The notes under the pieces are model-generated. The model was not told the origin of the DNA. It saw nothing but the letters and a program-made list of their open reading frames with translations, and did not search any database. 5,881 nt of DNA from contig JAGXHB010000162.1 in assembly GCA_024636425.1 (NCBI GenBank), positions 1 through 5,881 on the forward strand, given 5' to 3'. How positions within the stretch are numbered: the first letter of the stretch is position 1; each line of letters starts with the position of its first letter. Positions 5,546-5,881 of this stretch are shown in pieces. Position numbers and translations under genes: made by a program. This DNA is from Roseobacter sp. GTDB lineage: Bacteria; Pseudomonadota; Alphaproteobacteria; Rhodobacterales; Rhodobacteraceae.

Positions 5546-5881
5546 ATGTCCAGATTTTCAGTTCTTTTCATGTGCAGTCTGCTTGCCACACCGCTGGCCG
5601 CGCACCCGCATGTCTTCATTGATACAGGCCTTGAAGTGGTCGTCAACGATGCCGGACACCTCACCGAGGTGAGGGTGACGTGGGAATATGACGAGCTATA
5701 TTCGCTGTTGATCACCGAAGACATGGCTTTGGATCAGGATGGCGACGGCACGCTGACCGAACCTGAGCTTGCCACGCTCAACGGGTTCGACATGCAGTGG
5801 ATCGACGGATTCAACGGCGATCTTGTGATTGCCGATGGCGAAACCGATGTGGCCCTTTCCGGCCCTGTTGATGTCAGCACA
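5546..5881 (+). CDS. DUF1007 family periplasmic protein, N-terminal part; 3' end outside window
   Basis: The frame is open from the ATG at 5546 to the last base (112 codons) with no stop. Residues 1-19 are a signal peptide ending PLAA, giving a predicted mature start HPHVFIDTGLEV, which is the hallmark of DUF1007 (COG3683). WEYDELYSLLI (46-56) and GFDMQWIDGFNGDL (80-93) also fit. Between them D63-x-D65-x-D67-G-T-L-T-x-x-E74 is a textbook EF-hand calcium loop. DUF1007 proteins are often encoded just before a NicO/RcnA-type nickel/cobalt permease, or fused with one, and are thought to help metal handling in the periplasm; whether that permease follows here cannot be seen. GGAG lies 13 bases before the start, somewhat far, with CAGGG closer. 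It diverges from the metal operon and probably shares its control region. Confidence 0.9.
   Translation, partial: MSRFSVLFMCSLLATPLAAHPHVFIDTGLEVVVNDAGHLTEVRVTWEYDELYSLLITEDMALDQDGDGTLTEPELATLNGFDMQWIDGFNGDLVIADGETDVALSGPVDVST

Overview
The window looks like the chromosome of an alphaproteobacterium, most likely of the Roseobacter/Rhodobacteraceae group. Reasons: GC-rich coding DNA, a sensor kinase of the HWE type (mostly alphaproteobacterial), and protein sequences that fit that group. This is inference from protein style; no rRNA or other marker is present.

Layout. (1) Positions 1-687, + strand: the C-terminal part of a hybrid HWE histidine kinase ending in a receiver domain; its N-terminus lies outside the window. 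(2) 688-884: a convergent gap with one U-tract-less inverted repeat and no supported gene. (3) 885-5327, - strand: one tightly packed six-gene operon, read from right to left. In transcription order it holds a membrane-anchored protein of unknown function with a histidine cluster, a LolD/MacB-type ATPase, an FtsX/MacB-type permease, a NikK-like DUF4198 protein broken by a single frameshift, a small NikL-like periplasmic protein, and a ZnuA-like solute-binding protein. Genes overlap by 1-4 bases or lie 3-40 bases apart. (4) 5328-5545: a divergent intergenic region with an 11-bp direct repeat array and a 7+8+7 inverted repeat. (5) 5546-5881, + strand: the N-terminal part of a DUF1007 protein, cut by the window end.

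How the genes may work together. Four exported proteins belong to, or resemble, families tied to Ni/Co/Zn handling (NikK, NikL, ZnuA-like, DUF1007). They surround an ABC transporter of the FtsX/MacB (type VII) class, which is not a known importer fold. The ECF core (NikM/N/Q/O) that NikK and NikL usually serve is absent from the window, and so is the ZnuB/ZnuC pair that a ZnuA would serve. The likely reading is a periplasmic metal capture or hand-over system with a mechanotransmission ABC motor, similar in outline to Zur-regulated FtsX-type loci known from Pseudomonas and Vibrio. Substrate and direction are not settled by the sequence. The most notable details are the loss of three of four usual metal ligands in the ZnuA-like protein, a predicted mature N-terminal histidine in three separate exported proteins, and the helically phased repeats between the divergent transcription units.
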